Part shown: in pieces, positions 35,291-44,251 of the stretch
How positions within the stretch are numbered: the first letter of the stretch is position 1
How the letters are laid out: every line of letters starts with the position of its first letter
DNA from: Paramicrobacterium agarici
Lineage (GTDB): Bacteria; Actinomycetota; Actinomycetes; Actinomycetales; Microbacteriaceae
NCBI RefSeq assembly: GCF_002563955.1
Contig: NZ_PDJE01000001.1
Span: 372,001-436,000, forward strand
DNA: 64,000 nucleotides
Direction of reading: 5' to 3'
Notes under the pieces: model-generated
Seen by the model: only the letters and a program-made list of their open reading frames with translations
Told to the model about the DNA's origin: nothing
Databases searched by the model: none
Translations under genes and position numbers: made by a program

Positions 35291-36168
35291 GAGCGCCTCC
35301 TCGTCGGGTCGGCGACGTCGCGCAGTCCGTCGGCGATGAAGTTGACGCCGAGCACGAGCACGACGAGGGCGATGCCGGGCGCGATCGCTCCGACGGGCGC
35401 GCTCATGACGGTGCCCTGCGCCTCTTGCAGCATCCGCCCCCACGACGCGTTCGGCGGTGGCGTGCCGAGTCCGAGGTACGACAGGCTCGCTTCGGCGAGC
35501 ACGGCGATGCCGAACTGCAGCGCAAGGTTGACGCCGAGCATGGGCGCGATGTTCGGCAGAATGTGGCCGCCCACGACGCCGGGCCAGCGCGTTCCGCTCG
35601 TGCGCGACGCCGTGATGTATTGCTCACCGAGCACGCGCCGGGCGAGAATGCGTACGAGCCGCGCCACGACGGCGGACTGCGCGAGTCCGATCGCGAGGAT
35701 GGCCGACCACAGCGACGCTCCCTGCACGGCGACCACGAGCATCGCCAGCAGCAGCACGGGGAACGCGATGATCACGTCGAGCGCCGCCGAAAGCGTGTCG
35801 TCGAGCCACGGCCACGCGAACGCGGCGATGAGCCCGATGATGAGGCCGAGCACCGCGGCGATGGCGACTGCGCCTGCGCCGACGACAAGGGCGATGCGTG
35901 CGCCGATCATGAGCTGCGTCATGAGGTCGCGCCCGAGCTTGTCTGTGCCGAGCCAGTGCGCGTCGCTCGGCCCTTCGAGGCGGGTTCCACTCGTGTCCGC
36001 CTGGGCATACGGCAGCCAGAACAGAGAGGTCAGGGCAAGAAGAGCGATGGATGCTGTCAGCACGATGCCGATCACCAGCACGGTGCGGCGGCCGCGGCGC
36101 CCTCTGCGGCGCGCTGTCGCCGCAGCATCCTGAACCTCCGTGACCTGCACGGGTGCCGTGTCGCTCAT
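35287..36168 (-). CDS. ABC importer permease (DppC-like)
   Basis: 293 residues from ATG 36168. A basic Ala/Arg-rich head precedes the first membrane helix (TVLVIGIVLTASIALLALTS). The lumenal GTDKLGRDLMTQLMIGARIA block and the coupling motif RASRTSGTRWPGVVGGHILPN-type sequence are those of DppC/OppC. Six membrane helices are expected. ATGA overlaps at both ends couple it to DppB-like and DppD-like genes. Confidence 0.92.
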   Translation of the reverse strand: MSDTAPVQVTEVQDAAATARRRGRRGRRTVLVIGIVLTASIALLALTSLFWLPYAQADTSGTRLEGPSDAHWLGTDKLGRDLMTQLMIGARIALVVGAGAVAIAAVLGLIIGLIAAFAWPWLDDTLSAALDVIIAFPVLLLAMLVVAVQGASLWSAILAIGLAQSAVVARLVRILARRVLGEQYITASRTSGTRWPGVVGGHILPNIAPMLGVNLALQFGIAVLAEASLSYLGLGTPPPNASWGRMLQEAQGTVMSAPVGAIAPGIALVVLVLGVNFIADGLRDVADPTRRRS

Positions 36169-37127
36169 CGGTTGCCCGAGACGCTCAACCGCAGACGCGG
36201 ATCGACGAGGCGCTGCACGATGTCGGCCGCGAAGCCGACGAGCAGCACGAACAGCGTGCTGACGACGAGGATGCCTTGAATGTTGGGGTAATCGTGCTGA
36301 GCGATGGCGTCGATGAGCATGTTGCCGAGGCCAGGCAGCGTGAATACGCTCTCGACCACGACGGCGCCGAGCAGAGTCGTCGAGAGTTCGATGCCGAGAA
36401 TCGCGATCACGGGAACCGAGCCGTTGCGCAGCCCGTGCCACCACAGCGCCTGCGCCATGCTGGCGCCGCCCGCGCGCGCCGTGCGCAGATAGCCGCTGCC
36501 GACGACATCGAGCGTCGCCGCGCGCACGTAGCGGGTGAGCGATGCGCTCATGACCACGGCGATCGTGATGACCGGAAGCGTCAAGGCGGTGAGCGCCTCA
36601 CCTGGAGTCTCCCAGTCATCGCGCGGAAACCCTCCTGCGGGCAGTGCCCCGAGCTGCAGCGCGAAGATCCAGACGAGAATGATGCCGACCCAGAAGACGG
36701 GAATCGCGATACCGAGCTGCGCGAAGCCCGACAGGACGGTGCCGTACCAGCGGTCGGACCCGACCGCGGCGGCGACGCCTGCGACGAGCGCGATCACGAG
36801 GGCGAGCAGAAACCCGAGCACCGTGAGCGGAACGGTCACCTGGAGCCGCGCGAGCACCTCGGGCAGCACCGGGAGTCCGCTGATGTACGACTCGCCAAGG
36901 TCGAAGCGCACCATGTCGCCCGCCCACCGCGCGAACTGCTCGGCGAGCGGACGGTCGCTGCCCACTTGAGCACGCGCGGCCGCGATCTGCTCGGGCGTCG
37001 CGTTCACGCTCAGCAGCGCGTTCGCGGGGTCACCGGGCAGCAGCCTGAGCAGCACGAAGATCACGACCAGTGCGACGACGAGCGACAGCACCAAGAACGC
37101 GAAGCGGCGGATCAGGTACGCAAGCAT
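36165..37127 (-). CDS. ABC importer permease (DppB-like)
   Basis: 320 residues from ATG 37127, beginning MLAYLIRRFAFLVLSLVVAL, the classic DppB opening with an immediate membrane helix. LLPGDPANALL and DLGESYISGLPVLPEVLARL lie in the periplasmic-side region, and YLRTARAGGASMAQALWWHG is the EAA coupling loop. It starts 12 nt after the binding-protein stop and overlaps the DppC-like gene. Confidence 0.92.
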   Translation of the reverse strand: MLAYLIRRFAFLVLSLVVALVVIFVLLRLLPGDPANALLSVNATPEQIAAARAQVGSDRPLAEQFARWAGDMVRFDLGESYISGLPVLPEVLARLQVTVPLTVLGFLLALVIALVAGVAAAVGSDRWYGTVLSGFAQLGIAIPVFWVGIILVWIFALQLGALPAGGFPRDDWETPGEALTALTLPVITIAVVMSASLTRYVRAATLDVVGSGYLRTARAGGASMAQALWWHGLRNGSVPVIAILGIELSTTLLGAVVVESVFTLPGLGNMLIDAIAQHDYPNIQGILVVSTLFVLLVGFAADIVQRLVDPRLRLSVSGNR

Positions 37128-37138
37128 GCCCTGCGAAC

Positions 37139-38632
37139 TTACTCCTTGACGATGTCGTACGCGTAAAACTGTGAGTTGAGGCCGTTGACCGGGTAGCCCG
37201 ACACGTCGCTCGAGGCGACGACGATCTGCGGGTAGAGGTACAGCCAGACGCTCGCGGCATCCTCGGCGATCTGCTTGTTCACCTTGGTCAGCAGCTCGGT
37301 CTGCTCGTCTGTGGTCTTCGCCTGCTCGGCCTCGGCCACCCACTTCTGAACCTGGGCGTTGTCGTAGCCCCAGTAGAAGTCGGGGTTGCCGTACCAGACG
37401 ACGTCACGGTCGTTCACGTGCTCTTGCAGCGTCGCCTCGAAGTCACGGTCCTGGAATACCTTCGTGTACCACTCGTCTGCCGTGATCACGTTGATGTTGA
37501 CGGTGATGCCGACCTTCGCGAGCTCGGACTTGAGAAACTCGGCGACGGCGGGGTGCGGATCGTAGTTCGGGGTGTCGAGGGTGAAGCTGAAGCCGTCGGC
37601 GTAGCCCGCCTCGGCAAGGAGATCCTTCGCGAGGTCGACGTCGTACGGGTTCACGTCTGTGAGGTCCACGTACCAGGGATCGGTCGGGGGCACCATCGAG
37701 CCGATCAGCTGGCCGTAGTCACCCCAGATCGAGTTGAGCAGCTTCTCGCGGTCGATCGCCGAGTACACGGCCTTGCGCACGAGCCTGTCGTTGAACGGCT
37801 CGAGGCGGTCGTTGAAGGCAAGCAGCTCCTTCGTCGTCGACGACCCGTTGTTCACGACGTAGTCGTCATTGCCCTCGAACTGGCTCAGCGCGTCAGGGCT
37901 CTGCACGCTCGTGATGATGTCGATCTGCCCGCTGATAAGCGCATTGTTCTGCGACGTCGCGTCTGTGTAGTAGTGGAAGACCACCTCGGCGTTCTTCGCG
38001 GCATCCCCCCAGTAGTCGTCCCAGCGCGTGAGGCTCAGCGTGCTGCCGCGTTTCCACTCGTCGAGCGTGTAGGGACCGGTGCCGTCTTCGCTCGTCTTGA
38101 GGTCGGTCGCGGCGTCATTGACGATCCAGATGTAGCTGAGGTTGTAGATGAACGAGATCGAGCGCTGGCTCAACGTGAAAACCACGGTGGTGTCGTCGGG
38201 TGTCTCGATCGACTCGATCACGTCAAAGCTCGACTTGCGGGCCGACTGCGAGTCCTCAGCCGTGACGGCCTCGATGCTGGACTTCACATCGACAGATGTC
38301 AGCGGGTCGCCCGAGTGAAATTCGACGTCGTCGCGCAGCGTGATTGTGTAGGTCAGACCGTCGTCGCTCACCTCGTCGTCGGCGGCGAGCAGCGGCTCGA
38401 CCTCTCCGTCATCGGTGAGCTTGTAGAGCCCCTCGTAGACATTGCCGCTCAGCGCCTCGGTGACGCCCTGGCCTCCGCCGCCCGTGTTACTGAGGTTCTG
38501 CGGCTCGTACAGCGACCCGATGTTGATGGTGGCGTCGGCGCCGCCCGCGTCGTCGGCAGATCCTGACGAGCAGCCGGTCAGCACAAGGGCTGCAGCGGCG
38601 ATCGTAGCGGCGAGGGTGAGCTGTCGTTTCAC
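37139..38632 (-). CDS. ABC importer substrate-binding lipoprotein (SBP family 5)
   Basis: 497 residues from GTG 38632, which overlaps the DUF1684 stop as GTGA. The signal peptide ends in the lipobox LTGC, so Cys21 is the lipidated residue. DGLTYTITLRDDVEFHSGDP and WYVDLTDVNPYDVDLAKDLL are typical of oligopeptide/nickel binding proteins. It captures the substrate outside the membrane and delivers it to the DppBC-like channel. The ligand is not predictable from sequence. Confidence 0.93.
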   Translation of the reverse strand: MKRQLTLAATIAAAALVLTGCSSGSADDAGGADATINIGSLYEPQNLSNTGGGGQGVTEALSGNVYEGLYKLTDDGEVEPLLAADDEVSDDGLTYTITLRDDVEFHSGDPLTSVDVKSSIEAVTAEDSQSARKSSFDVIESIETPDDTTVVFTLSQRSISFIYNLSYIWIVNDAATDLKTSEDGTGPYTLDEWKRGSTLSLTRWDDYWGDAAKNAEVVFHYYTDATSQNNALISGQIDIITSVQSPDALSQFEGNDDYVVNNGSSTTKELLAFNDRLEPFNDRLVRKAVYSAIDREKLLNSIWGDYGQLIGSMVPPTDPWYVDLTDVNPYDVDLAKDLLAEAGYADGFSFTLDTPNYDPHPAVAEFLKSELAKVGITVNINVITADEWYTKVFQDRDFEATLQEHVNDRDVVWYGNPDFYWGYDNAQVQKWVAEAEQAKTTDEQTELLTKVNKQIAEDAASVWLYLYPQIVVASSDVSGYPVNGLNSQFYAYDIVKE

Positions 38633-39363
38633 TGAGTTCTCCACGTGATGTTCTTCTCGCCCGCGGTCACGGGCACGGCAAAGCGGTTCTGCGGCGGCGG
38701 CATCGGGCAGTTGTACTGGTCCGAGAACCCGCACGGCGGCACGAAGGCGCGGTTGAAGTCGAGCGTCACGGTGCCCGCGTCGCCAAAGCCTCCGCCGTCG
38801 GTGCGCTGCACAAAGAGAAAGCGTCCGGCAGCGTAGGTGCCGTCATCAGCCTCTGCGCCGTTCGTCGGGTCTCCGAAGACCAGCAGCAGCACGCCACCGT
38901 CATCGAATGCAGCGAACGTGTAGCGCGTGCCGTCGCGAGAGAACGTGATGTCGCCTGGCACGACGAGATCACGCGTGCCCCCGTTGTCGCGGATGTGCTC
39001 GAACGGCACGGTGCGACCAGCGCCGACGGGCGTAAACTGCGCCTCGATCACCCACGCGGGGTCGTAGTCGAAAGCGGCGATCCCCTGGAATGCGTGAATC
39101 GCAGGCGACTCGGCGTTCCAGAACCGCAGCCCGTGCTGCGTCGCGCCCGTATCGATGTCTGTGCGCGTCAGGGACGTGACAGTGACGGATGCTGGCGAGG
39201 CAGCGGCTTCGGCGGCGATGTCGGGCTGCTCGCCTCCGGGCGGGAGCCACCGCGTCTCTACGAGAGCAAGGTTTCCGGTCGATGCGGTGACGGCGCGCTG
39301 TCGCTCGTCGCGCCAGGCAGCGTGCTCGGCGGCAGCGTTCACGGCAGGGAGGTGTGAGGGCAT
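38629..39363 (-). CDS. DUF1684 family protein
   Basis: 244 residues. Hallmarks are the C-terminal DFNRAFVPPCGFSDQYNCPM then PPPQNRFAVPV, and GRFLFVQRTDGGGFGDAGTV. No signal peptide is seen, so it is probably cytosolic. It is the first gene of the peptide-importer operon, and its stop overlaps the binding-protein GTG, an unusual linkage for this family. GATAAT lies 10 nt before the ATG. Function unknown; processing of the imported substrate is a testable guess. Confidence 0.85.
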   Translation of the reverse strand: MPSHLPAVNAAAEHAAWRDERQRAVTASTGNLALVETRWLPPGGEQPDIAAEAAASPASVTVTSLTRTDIDTGATQHGLRFWNAESPAIHAFQGIAAFDYDPAWVIEAQFTPVGAGRTVPFEHIRDNGGTRDLVVPGDITFSRDGTRYTFAAFDDGGVLLLVFGDPTNGAEADDGTYAAGRFLFVQRTDGGGFGDAGTVTLDFNRAFVPPCGFSDQYNCPMPPPQNRFAVPVTAGEKNITWRTQ

Positions 39364-39462
39364 CGTACTTCCGATTATCTGGGGAAAGTTGACGGCACGG
39401 CGAATCGCAGCGTCACGAAACTCAACGAGTTTGCGGATGGCGGTATTCCGCGGCGCCTACGC

Positions 39463-40311
39463 TCAGGCTCGGTCGATGAGGTCGAACGGACCGTCGCGCC
39501 ACGTGGGGTGCTCGGGCACCCAGCCCAGCTTGGCTGCGAGCGCATTCGTACTCGCACGGCCACGCGATCGCACGCTCAGCTCGGTCTCGCCTCCGCCAGC
39601 TGCCCACACGAGCTCAGGCGCCCACTCGTCGGCGTCGGCCGGGTCATCATCGACGATGTTCACGATGCCGTGAGGCCAGTCGAGCGCCTGAACGACGGCT
39701 CTCACCGCGTCATCGGCATGCACGAACGACGTGTGCCGCACGGTCGCGACGACGACGCCGTCTTCTGCGCGCTCGTATGCTCGCCCGCCGCGCCAGAACC
39801 ATGTGCCGCGTCCGTACAGCATTCCCATGCGCAGCACGACGCCGTTCTCGAGTCCGAGCACCGCATGCTCGAGCGACTCCACGGCGGGGAACAGGCTCTC
39901 GTCGGAGTCGGGATCGCGCGCGATTGCCACCGATTCGTCGCCTGGCTCAGTATCCGGCTCCCCCACCCAGGCGATGCTCTCGGCGACCATGCGCGTCACC
40001 CCGGCGCGCTCGGCCGCGGACACGAGGTTGCGCGTTCCGACGATACGCACCTGTGCGTTGCTGGCGAAGTCTTCCGTTGCGAGATCGGTCAGCAGGTGCA
40101 CGATCGCGTCGGGGTCGGCCTGGTCAACGACGGCATCAACGGATGCTGCGTCGCGAGCATCCATCACCACGCCCTCAGCTCCTGCCGCCGTTGCCGGCAC
40201 CAGTCTGTCGATGCTGCGGCTCGTCGCAATGACGTCGTGGCCTGCCGCTGTCAGGAGCGGAACGACTCGTGAGCCGATCACTCCCGTTCCCCCGGCGACC
40301 AAGATCCTCAT
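39463..40311 (-). CDS. NAD-dependent epimerase/dehydratase (atypical SDR)
   Basis: 282 residues beginning MRILVAGGTGVIGSRVVPLL, an extended-SDR nucleotide loop (GGTGVIG). DARDAASVDAVVDQADPDAI and VRIVGTRNLVSAAERAGVTR follow the usual pattern. The YxxxK active site is not in its canonical form, as in atypical SDRs (NmrA-like or NAD-binding regulators). LVRMGMLYG-like VLRMGMLYGRGTWFWRGGRA is conserved in this group. Substrate unknown. Confidence 0.85.
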   Translation of the reverse strand: MRILVAGGTGVIGSRVVPLLTAAGHDVIATSRSIDRLVPATAAGAEGVVMDARDAASVDAVVDQADPDAIVHLLTDLATEDFASNAQVRIVGTRNLVSAAERAGVTRMVAESIAWVGEPDTEPGDESVAIARDPDSDESLFPAVESLEHAVLGLENGVVLRMGMLYGRGTWFWRGGRAYERAEDGVVVATVRHTSFVHADDAVRAVVQALDWPHGIVNIVDDDPADADEWAPELVWAAGGGETELSVRSRGRASTNALAAKLGWVPEHPTWRDGPFDLIDRA

Positions 40312-40359
40312 GCCACTATTGTCTCCCGCTCGCCCGACAAGAGTCCACCATCATTAGCG

Positions 40360-40386
40360 CCGGCGCTACCCGTGACCGATGCGTCG
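40360..40386. repeat. 27-bp imperfect direct repeat, left copy
   Basis: CCGGCGCTACCC-G-TGACC-G-ATGCGTCG. It matches 42301-42327 at 25 of 27 positions. The two copies bracket about 1.9 kb containing a broken gene and a low-GC lipoprotein gene. Confidence 0.7.
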
Positions 40387-40441
40387 TCGGCGACTTTCTG
40401 CTCGCCGTGCGTCTGCCACGTTCCCACCATTGACCGGCCTG

Positions 40442-41576
40442 TCAGCTGCCTGGCAGTACAGCGGCTTGCCAAGCGGTCACGCGCACGGTCGCGCCGGAGA
40501 TGATATCCAACGAGATCTCCCAGGAGAGCCGCTCTTCTCCCGGGAGCACGGCGATCCACAGGCTGCGGGCGGCGAGCTGCCCGTGCACCGAGTTCGCATC
40601 CCACCCGATCACGGCTGAGGCCGACTCGCTCGGTTCGAGGGTGATCGGCGATGCCCCTGGGTCCTCGGCCATGAACGAGCCGCCGTGCTCGACAGTCGCG
40701 TCGAGAAGGTGCTCGTTCTGGTCTCCGTAGGCGATGTCTGGATACCCCTCGACGACGCACGGCTCCTCGGAGACGTTCACAAGCGACAGGGACTGCCCTC
40801 GGTGCCCCGTAGCGGCATCCGGCGCCGGCGCCAAGATCGTCGTGTTTGCCGACGTGCACGCATCTGCGGCCAGACAGCCTTCGGAGGGCGCCACGGTCGG
40901 CACCGGTTCGCCAGCCGCGGAGGGATCCGGGGCAGCCGCTCCTTCCGGATCGGCCTGCGCCTGCGTTGCCGCCTCTTTCTCGCGCAGCTGCTCTTGTGTC
41001 GCACTGTGGCCGGCCTCGGCCGCGAACGGAAGACTGATCAGCGCAACGACTGCAGTCAGGGAAACGGCGCCAGTCGACCTCCTCATTCGGGCGGGGTGGC
41101 GCGAAGGCTTCAAGCCCGTCTCCTGATCTCGTCCCGACTTCACCCATACGAGCGCCGGGACCCATCCCACCAGGACCGCCCACCACGTCGTCAGGGGCGT
41201 CGCGCCCATCGTACCGATGGCGCCGCGAACCCCGATGTCGCCGACCCAGACGACGAAATTCCCAAGATCGAGGACAGCGCCGATGGCGAAGGCGGTCAGA
41301 ACCGCGGCGAGCCAGTCGGCCACGAAAGCTACAGCACCTGCCGAGAACCTGGAGGCGAGTACCCGCGAACCCGGCGACGAGCACGACCGCCATCAGCACC
41401 TGTACGATGACGATCCACAGAACCGGGCTGCCGAAGACTCCGCGCACCATGGGGGAGGGCACCAGCCGAGCGAGAGTGGCCATGCTTCCGCCTGCCGAGT
41501 ACAGAAGGTGCGGCACCCAGCCGCAGAAGAACCACAGGACGGCGAGGACGCCTCCGCCGATCAGACCACGCCGCAT
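40442..41576 (-). pseudogene. membrane protein with DUF4232-like C-terminus, split by a frameshift
   Basis: Reading from ATG 41576 gives membrane segments (MRRGLIGGGVLAVLWFFCGW; VLWIVIVQVLMAVVLVAGFA) and then loses coding character near 41370-41345, where the frame that ends at 40442 takes over (GAVAFVADWLAAVLTAFAIG onward). The second part (293 residues from GTG 41323) has further membrane helices, an Ala/Pro-rich linker and a DUF4232-type beta domain (LSLVNVSEEPCVVEGYPDIA; LEPSESASAVIGWD). Joined, they make one plausible exported protein of about 375 residues. A natural two-gene overlap is less likely because the first frame has no stop near the junction. Confidence 0.6.
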
Positions 41577-41795
41577 CGCACTCCCCGGATCAGCACCGCC
41601 CACACACGGATGCCTCGACCCTATCGTCACGATCTCCGCGCCCGCTTGCCGAGACTCCGTCCGCGAGTTTCGAATAATTGTTGTCGTTGAAAGGCGTCGA
41701 AACCTCGTTACGTTGGACGTGAGAGCGTCACCAACGCCCTGCTCCGGCTTCTGTGGAAGGACCGTCTGATTTCTCGAACACCCAAGCTTTCTTTC

Positions 41796-42242
41796 GTGGT
41801 ATTTCTTGCGCTGACTCTCAGCGCATGTTCCACGAGTGGGGTCGGTGACCAGGCTTCTTCGGCCACCGGCGGAACGATCGAGTTGGCGGTGTCGGAGACT
41901 TGCGTTGAGGGCTCGAGCCCCGAGTGCATTTCAGTCAACGGCACGAATGTCTTGCTCCCCTCCGAATTTGACCAAGCTGGTGTTGCGGATGCCACTGTCG
42001 TCGAAGACACGGAACAGAGCGCGGTCGACGTGACATTCAATGAAGACGGAGCCGTGATCTTTCATTCGCTTTCGAAAGAAGCAGCTCGAGCCGGCGACGA
42101 AGCGCGCCTCGTTATAAAGATCGGTGACGAGGTATTAACTGCCGTCATGGTGATGCAAGCCATGGAGAGCGACCACGTACAGCTCGGTCTTTCCCCCGAC
42201 GACAACGCACAGGAGATCGTGGACCTCATTCAGCACGGCTGA
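41796..42242 (+). CDS. small lipoprotein of unknown function
   Basis: 148 residues from GTG 41796, with a lipobox LSAC close to the start. From this GTG the signal peptide is only about 11 residues with no positive charge, which is too short. In-frame translation upstream from CTG 41766 would add ISRTPKLSF, giving a normal signal, with GGAAGGA 4-5 nt before the CTG; so the real start may be that CTG. The mature part is acidic. Codon use is atypical (TTA Leu, ATA Ile), suggesting transfer. No family recognised. Confidence 0.6.
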   Translation: MVFLALTLSACSTSGVGDQASSATGGTIELAVSETCVEGSSPECISVNGTNVLLPSEFDQAGVADATVVEDTEQSAVDVTFNEDGAVIFHSLSKEAARAGDEARLVIKIGDEVLTAVMVMQAMESDHVQLGLSPDDNAQEIVDLIQHG

Positions 42243-42300
42243 GCCCGTGCCCGGGCCCCGAGTGCCTCTACCTGGCGACGCGTTCAGCATCGTTGTCGTC

Positions 42301-42327
42301 CCGGCGCTACCCTTGACCTATGCGTCG
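42301..42327. repeat. 27-bp imperfect direct repeat, right copy
   Basis: CCGGCGCTACCC-T-TGACC-T-ATGCGTCG, matching 40360-40386 except at two positions. It lies just upstream of the RNase Z gene and may include its promoter (TTGACC). Confidence 0.7.
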
Positions 42328-42356
42328 CCCGCTATCCATCACCGCGAGGTCTGCGC

Positions 42357-43253
42357 GTGGTGCGTGAGCTTGTTGTTCTCGGAACGTCGTCGCACCTTCC
42401 CACGCGAGCCCGCAACCACAATGGCTACCTGCTGCTGTGGGACGGCGACGGCTATCTGTTCGATCCAGGCGAAGGAACCCAGCGCCAGATGACCTTCGCG
42501 GGTATCTCGGCGTCGAAGATCACGCACATCTGCCTCACACACGTTCATGGCGATCACAGTTACGGTCTTCCCGGCGTGATCTCGCGGCTCGCCGCCGACG
42601 GCGTTGAGCACACCGTTCAACTGCACTATCCCGCGAGCGGCGAAGCCTTCGTGCGTGCGCTTGTCGGCGTCTCGGCGCCGCTGTCGACTCTTCAGCTCGT
42701 GCCCCACGGCAGCGCAGGGCAGATCGCCTCCCATTTGAGCGTCGCACCGCTGCACCACCGTGTCGAGACCTTCGGCTACCGGCTCACCGAGCCCGACGAC
42801 CGCACATTTCTGCCGGCGAAGCTCGCAGCTGCCGGTATCAGCGGTTTCGATGTCGGCAAGCTGCGCCGCGAGGGATCGCTCAACGGCGTTGACCTCGACG
42901 ATGTAAGCGTTCCGCGGTCGGGCCAGAGCTTCGCCTTCATCATGGACACGGCGCCCTGCCCCGGGGCCGAGGATCTGGCGGACGGCACCGACATGCTCGT
43001 GAGCGAGTGCACATTTGCCGACGAAGAATCGGATCTTGCGCGCGACTACCTCCACATGACGGCAGGCCAAGCAGGCGATCTTGCGCACCGCGCGCGGGCA
43101 CGACACCTCGTTCTCACGCACTTTTCGTCACGCTATGCGGACACAGCACATCTCGTCGCTCAGGCTCAAGCGCGTGCCCCGCACTCGCGTGTGACAGCCG
43201 CGAACGATCTCGACCGGTTCGCAATGCCGCGGCGACGTACGACGGCCGTGTAG
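42357..43253 (+). CDS. rnz: ribonuclease Z family MBL-fold hydrolase
   Basis: 298 residues. RNase Z removes 3' trailers from tRNA precursors. The zinc motif is THVHGDH (61-67), and FDPGEGTQRQM (35-45) is the RNase Z signature. HHRVETFGYRLTEPD, MDTAPCPG (Asp) and HMTAGQAGDLAHRA (His) complete the set, with HLVLTHFSSRY near the end. The start is either GTG 42357 or the adjacent GTG 42360. It converges with the beta-lactamase-like gene 3 nt downstream. Confidence 0.92.
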   Translation: MVRELVVLGTSSHLPTRARNHNGYLLLWDGDGYLFDPGEGTQRQMTFAGISASKITHICLTHVHGDHSYGLPGVISRLAADGVEHTVQLHYPASGEAFVRALVGVSAPLSTLQLVPHGSAGQIASHLSVAPLHHRVETFGYRLTEPDDRTFLPAKLAAAGISGFDVGKLRREGSLNGVDLDDVSVPRSGQSFAFIMDTAPCPGAEDLADGTDMLVSECTFADEESDLARDYLHMTAGQAGDLAHRARARHLVLTHFSSRYADTAHLVAQAQARAPHSRVTAANDLDRFAMPRRRTTAV

Positions 43254-43256
43254 CGC

Positions 43257-44162
43257 TCAGTGCACGTACTCGAGCAGGTCGCTACCAACCGCACGCATGC
43301 CGTCGACCACCGCGAGCCGCGTCAGAAGATCGGTGTCGGTGAACGACGTCGCGACCGCGTAGGCGACACCCGAACGCGGCCCGCGGAGCACACCGGCCTC
43401 GGCACGGACGCCGGGAGCAGAACCGGTCTTATTGAAGAGCGTGAGGCCGTGCGTGCCGCTGCGATGTGCGAGCGGATCGAGGCCGAACGCCGAGGCGACG
43501 AGCGAGAGGTCCATGTTGAGCGAGAGCCAGTCGACAACGCGCTGGCTCGCCGCCGGACTGATCGCCTCTCCCCTCGCGAACTCGGCGAAGAGCCACGTGA
43601 GCTCCTTCATGGACCCGACCGAGAGGTGCGGAGCGTCGTCGGGACCTCGGTGATCACGGGCGAGATCGAGCAGCGCCGTTCGCCTGAGGCCGAGATGCTC
43701 AGCGCGCAGCCGAACGGCGTCGAGACCGATCTGCCTCAGGAGCACGTTCATGGCGAGGTGGTCGTTCGACGCGGCGACGAGCGCGGCGAGATCGGCGATC
43801 GGCAGCGACGGTGCTTGAAGGTGCTGCCACAGGCCAGCATCCCCCACTTGGTCCTGCGTCTCACGATCGAGGATCATGAGTGATTCGAAGGCAGGGTCGT
43901 CAAGCCGCGCTGCAACATCGGCGAGCAGCAGCGAGGTGCCGATGCCCGCCGTCGGCATCACGATGTAATCGTCGATCGAGAAGAGTTCTCGTCCACTCGC
44001 CAGGTCGATCGCGCGTGCGGACACCTGCACGCCATTGCGGGCGAGCAGAGCAAGTGACCGGAAGCCCGATGCGAACGTGTCGGCCGGCTCATCAGAGCGG
44101 TGTCGTGCCCGTCTCGCACTGGGACGCACCCGGCGACCGGGCTCACGTGTGGGGGATGCCAC
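43257..44162 (-). CDS. serine-beta-lactamase-fold protein lacking catalytic Ser/Lys
   Basis: 301 residues from GTG 44162. The class A fold is traceable: VSARAIDLASGRELFSIDDY, a SND triad at 132-134 (where SDN is usual) in VAASNDHLAMNVLL, and KTG at 245-247 in FNKTGSAPGVRAEAGVL. Where SxxK should lie, the sequence is AGIGT (72-76) in VMPTAGIGTSLLLADVAARL, so the nucleophile Ser and general-base Lys are both absent. No signal peptide is apparent. It may be a ligand-binding relic or regulator rather than an antibiotic-resistance enzyme. Confidence 0.75.
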   Translation of the reverse strand: MASPTREPGRRVRPSARRARHRSDEPADTFASGFRSLALLARNGVQVSARAIDLASGRELFSIDDYIVMPTAGIGTSLLLADVAARLDDPAFESLMILDRETQDQVGDAGLWQHLQAPSLPIADLAALVAASNDHLAMNVLLRQIGLDAVRLRAEHLGLRRTALLDLARDHRGPDDAPHLSVGSMKELTWLFAEFARGEAISPAASQRVVDWLSLNMDLSLVASAFGLDPLAHRSGTHGLTLFNKTGSAPGVRAEAGVLRGPRSGVAYAVATSFTDTDLLTRLAVVDGMRAVGSDLLEYVH

Positions 44163-44251
44163 GGACCACGTCCTCCTTCAGACCGGAATTCATCAACCGG
44201 CACTCCGACGTCGCGTTCCCCCGCGTTCTCGCACCGTCGGCGTAGACGGTT

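Noticed and set aside
40308..41630. Single 440-residue minus-strand protein
   Set aside because: Only its first ~90 residues look like protein; the rest is an Arg-rich shadow of the true frame ending at 40442.
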